Assembly: GCA_014529385.2 (NCBI GenBank)
Contig: CM043960.1
Location: forward strand, 76,967,910 to 76,989,909
Direction: 5' to 3'
From: Adiantum capillus-veneris
Lineage: Eukaryota; Streptophyta; Polypodiopsida; Polypodiales; Pteridaceae
DNA: 22,000 nt
Shown: piece by piece, positions 19,401 to 22,000 of the stretch
Position numbering within the stretch: position 1 is the first letter of the stretch
Layout: each line of letters starts with the position of its first letter
Notes under the pieces: generated by a model
Databases searched by the model: none
The model's input: only the letters and a program-made list of their open reading frames with translations
What the model was told of the DNA's origin: nothing
Position numbers and translations under genes: made by a program

Positions 19401-20414
19401 CACTGTCTATATACAAAGAAGGCTAAGGATGGTAGTTGGCTGATCCTTATTTTGTATGTGGATGACATGTTGATTGCTGGCAAGCACTTGGAAGAAATTT
19501 CAGCTTTGAAGTCAAAGATGGCAAAATCGTTTGACATGAAAGACATGGGTGAGGCAAGTCATATACTTGGTATGCGCATTGAGAGAGACAGATCAAAGAA
19601 GTTGATTTGGTTATCTCAAACAGAGTATATTGACAAGGTTTTGCAACGTTTCAATATGGAGAAGGGAAAGGCACTGAGTGTTCCATTGCCACCATATGTG
19701 AAACTTAGCAAACAAGATTGTCCTGTGTCTGAGGAAGAACAGGCTGAAATGGATAAGATTCCATATGCGTCTGCAGTGGGTAGTTTGATGTATGCAATGA
19801 TTGCTACCCCCCCAGACATTGCATTTGTAGTGGGAGTAGTAAGTCGATACATGTCAAACCCAGGCAAGAAACATTGGGAGGCAGTGAAAGGAATATTGAG
19901 ATACCTGAAAGCTACAAAGAGTATGCGTATATGCTATGGGAGTCAGGAGCTAAGTGTAAAGGGTTTTACAGACTCAGATTATGCAGGTGACTTAGACAAC
20001 CGAAGGTCTACGTCAGGGTATGTCTTTACATTGGCTGGTGGAGCAATATCATGGCGTTCTAGATTACAAGATTGTGTTACTCAGTCTACTACAGAGGCTG
20101 AATATGTTGCAGCATTAGAGGCATGCAAAGAATCAATTGGGCTTAATCGACTAGTAACAGATTTGGGAATCAAAGAAGAGATGCCTGTGTTATATTGTGA
20201 TAGTCAAAGTGCTATACAATTGGCTCGCAATCCAGTTTATCACTCAAAGACAAAGCATGTGGATGTGAAGTATCATTTCATCAGGGAAATTCTCGAGGAT
20301 AAGCAACTTCAGCTTGTCAAAGTTCACACCACAAAAAATCCTGCTGATCTACTTACAAAAGGACTTCCCTCAGAGAGCTTTGCGCATTTTCGCAAGCAGT
20401 TAGGTGTAGGGTAG
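16434..20414 (+). pseudogene. Copia-B gag-pol polyprotein with two in-frame TAG codons
   Basis: One frame of 1,326 codons starting at ATG 16434 (MAGSQDTALY), interrupted only by TAG 16539-16541 (codon 36) and TAG 17898-17900 (codon 489). In order: gag with KLDGTNFPLW near the N-terminus; CCHC knuckle CYHCGKKGHMKRDC (codons 235-248); protease IIDSGASLH (DSG at 319-321); pre-integrase HHCC zinc site (His 447; Cys 478 and 481); integrase catalytic Asp 508, Asp 571 and Glu 607, with 35 residues between the last two; reverse transcriptase with DVKTTFLHG and YVDDM (Asp 1010-1011); RNase H with TDSDYAGD (Asp about 1180), TTEAEY (about 1221-1223) and YCDSQSA (Asp 1256). It makes the proteins for cDNA synthesis and integration. 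All catalytic residues are in place; the stops are the only evident damage. After the second stop an ATG at 17937 opens 825 codons covering most of integrase plus RT and RNase H. Confidence 0.94.
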
Positions 20415-20492
20415 TACATCACTTCTCTACATCTCTTGTATATTAGCTTGTATAGTAGCTTCTCTCACACTTAAAGTACCACATTGGACTTT

Positions 20493-20502
20493 AAGTGGGA
20501 GG
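20493..20502 (+). promoter_or_regulatory. Polypurine tract of Copia-B
   Basis: AAGTGGGAGG, one base before the 3' LTR at 20504; primes plus-strand cDNA synthesis in this family. Placement between the stop codon and the LTR is as expected. Confidence 0.85.
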
Positions 20503-20503
20503 T

Positions 20504-20694
20504 TGTTGGGGTATAAAGCCCAATGTGGTCGCCCAGGTAAGTGGGCGGGCCGCCAGGTATGTACACATATTCTTTTGTAAAACCTAATAAGAACTCACTA
20601 TGCTCTACACATTACAGTAGAGCGAGTTCACCATATCGTCGTGCTCTTCTTCTCGCACTCTCTCTCGCGTCGCACTTCCGCTCGTACTCCTTCA
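20504..20694 (+). repeat. 3' LTR of Copia-B
   Basis: 191 bp, TGTTGGGG to CCTTCA. Relative to the 5' LTR: A to G in GGGC(A/G)GGCC, one A fewer in an A run, T to G in CAGTA(T/G)AG, and two changes near CGCACTT..CTCG. Confidence 0.96.
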
Positions 20695-20699
20695 CTCTG
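20695..20699. repeat. Target-site duplication of Copia-B, right copy
   Basis: CTCTG, identical to 15281-15285. Confidence 0.93.
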
Positions 20700-22000
20700 T
20701 CAGGATGTGATATGATTTTGGGCATAAGTCGGTTTTGTGAACTCAACCCTCTCATTGATTGGGGGGCTAACACTCTCACTTTACATGCCAAAACTGACTC
20801 CCCCCTCATCATTTGTGTTGAGGAGGGTTTGCATTCTTTGCCTCTCATCTCTCATGTGCAAGTAAAGCAAGAATTACGACGAGGAGCACAAGCGACATTC
20901 ATCTATGCTGCTCCAGTTTCCCAGAGCATTCAGGCTCCAGCTAAGTATTCAGATTTGTTTACCAGGTTTAAACATTTCTTTTTGCACGATGATCTTCCAC
21001 CTCGTCTCCCACGCGAGCGGCCGAAGGACCATTGCATCGAGCTTATGGAGGGGTCACAGCCTGTCAGTAAGGCTCCCTATCGTTTGAACAAGACATAGGA
21101 GGAAGAGTTAGAGAGACAACTCACGGAGTTGGTGGCTAGAGGATTCATACGTCCTAGTGTAAGTCCTTTTGCTGCTCCTATTTTGTTTTTTCGCAAGAAA
21201 GATGGTTCGTCTCATTTGTGTGTTGATTACAGAGCATTAAAGAAGATGACCGTCAAGAACAAGTTTCCGATGCCTCGCATTGAGTATATCCTAGATAGGC
21301 TCAATGGGGCAAAGGTTTTCAGCAAGGTCGATCTCAAGAATAGATACCATCAAGTACGGGTATTCAAAGGCGACATCTTCAAGACCACTTTTCGCACCGA
21401 GCGAGGGCAATGGGAGTATATTGTTATGCCTTTTGGATTGACAGGTGCCGTGTGTAGATTTAATCGTCTCATGGTAGGTCGTTTCGGCGATATGGTCAGT
21501 GTATGTGTGTTCATCTTTTTGGATGATATTCTCATTTTTTCTGCATCGTGGGAACAACATGAAAGAGATGTCGAAAGGGTACTAACCCGTTTGGATGAGT
21601 GTCAGTTGTACATTACAGCTAAGAAGTCTGAATTTTTTCTTACTGAAGTCACTTATCTGGGTTATATCATTTCTGCAGAAGGCGTCAAAGCTAGATCCCG
21701 CGAAGGTGGAACAGGTTCGTAATTGGGATTTTCCCAAAACTGTATATGATGTGCGTTATTTTCTTGGTTTATGTCAAGCATATAGTTCACACATAGAGAA
21801 TTTTGCACGCATTGCTGCACTTATGACTGATGTTTTGAAAGGGGTAAAAACTCACCGTCAGCACGTAGACTTGCCCGAAGCAGCCATTCAGGCCTTCGTA
21901 GCTCTAAAGGTTGCGGTGCAGAAGCATCGTGTCTTATCCTTTCCTCTTGGGATGATCCCTTTGCGGTATGGACGGATGCGAGCAATGTCGCCATAGGCGT
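20700..22000 (+). pseudogene. Gypsy protease end, reverse transcriptase and RNase H start, broken
   Basis: Continues the Gypsy frame after the nested Copia: SGCDMILGIS (end of the protease domain), a spacer, then reverse transcriptase with the connecting HCIELMEGSQPVSKAPYR segment, VDYRALKKMTVKNKFPMPRI, FSKVDLKNRYHQVR, MPFGLTGA and the catalytic FLDDIL (Asp-Asp at 21522-21527). An in-frame TAG is at 21096-21098. A frameshift near 21685-21695 moves the frame (continuing LDPAKVEQVRNW, FLGLCQAY), and a second near 21940-21950 leads into the RNase H start (FAVWTDASNVAIG) at the window edge. RNase H remainder and integrase are outside. Inactive. Confidence 0.92.

Larger units (their letters stand above)
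15286..20694 (+). mobile_element. Copia-B: complete Ty1/Copia element nested in Gypsy protease
   Basis: A full-length 5,409-bp element with two LTRs, primer-binding site, long leader, one gag-pol reading frame, polypurine tract and 5-bp target duplications. The LTRs differ by four substitutions and one single-base indel over about 191 bp (roughly 2%), indicating a fairly recent insertion. The pol sequence resembles the Tork/Tnt1-like branch of plant Copia (inference from the integrase and the AAGTGGGAGGTTGTTGGGG junction). Two in-frame TAG codons interrupt the polyprotein, so this copy probably needs help in trans. Confidence 0.96.
12068..22000 (+). mobile_element. Ty3/Gypsy LTR retrotransposon, 3' end outside the window, split by a nested Copia
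   Basis: Order on the plus strand: 5' LTR 12068-13107, primer-binding site, leader, gag (13552 on), zinc knuckle and protease start (to 15285), nested Copia (15286-20694), then protease end, reverse transcriptase and RNase H start up to the window edge. Reverse transcriptase following protease, without an integrase in between, places it in Ty3/Gypsy. Multiple stops and frameshifts make it non-autonomous. Integrase and 3' LTR lie beyond the window. Confidence 0.93.

Noticed and set aside
20541-21098. Continuous 185-codon frame starting inside the Copia 3' LTR and running into Gypsy
   Set aside because: Only the part from 20700 onward is Gypsy coding sequence; the LTR-encoded start is a chimeric accident of the nested insertion.

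Overview
The window reads as repeat-dense nuclear DNA of a land plant, most likely a fern or another seed-free plant. The evidence is plant-type Ty1/Copia and Ty3/Gypsy retrotransposons primed by initiator tRNA-Met, plant telobox motifs (AAACCCTAA), and the decayed remains of a bacterial-type squalene-hopene cyclase. Hopane-forming cyclases of that type are known from ferns and mosses but are not typical of seed plants. The clade is an inference. I find no intact host gene, tRNA, rRNA or prokaryotic feature.

Layout. (1) 1-3319: the 5' part of a Copia element on the minus strand (LTR, primer-binding site, gag, protease, integrase), broken by stops and frameshifts and leaving the window on the left before its reverse transcriptase. 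(2) 3320-7040: no recognisable gene. It holds a strong hairpin (3630-3656), two unassigned open frames, a tandem repeat with hairpins and a GT microsatellite (about 6074-6355), and a MITE-like inverted-repeat element (6389-6698). (3) 7041-8692: a squalene-hopene cyclase pseudogene without visible introns, with several frameshifts and stops and a D-to-N change in its DxDD motif. (4) 9007-9118: a three-copy minisatellite carrying six teloboxes. (5) 9119-10612: no recognisable gene, then a possible Copia 3'-end scrap (10613-10705, minus). (6) 10706-13107: a large palindromic structure. Two Gypsy-type LTRs lie in opposite orientation (10845-11917 minus, 12068-13107 plus) and are interleaved with an inverted duplicate of about 140 bp (10706-10844 and 11918-12062). 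(7) 12068-22000: a decayed Ty3/Gypsy element on the plus strand (5' LTR, PBS, gag, start of protease). (8) 15286-20694: a nearly intact, recently inserted Copia element sitting inside the Gypsy protease region, with 5-bp target duplications (CTCTG) and LTRs differing at four positions plus one indel. (9) 20700-22000: the Gypsy coding region resumes (protease end, reverse transcriptase, start of RNase H) and leaves the window on the right.

The order of events is legible in part. The Gypsy element and the inverted LTR structure are old, and the nested Copia is young. The most unusual parts are the head-to-head LTR palindrome with its recurring AAAACGCT-type motif and the hopene-cyclase relic. 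I did not find a convincing undescribed functional system.
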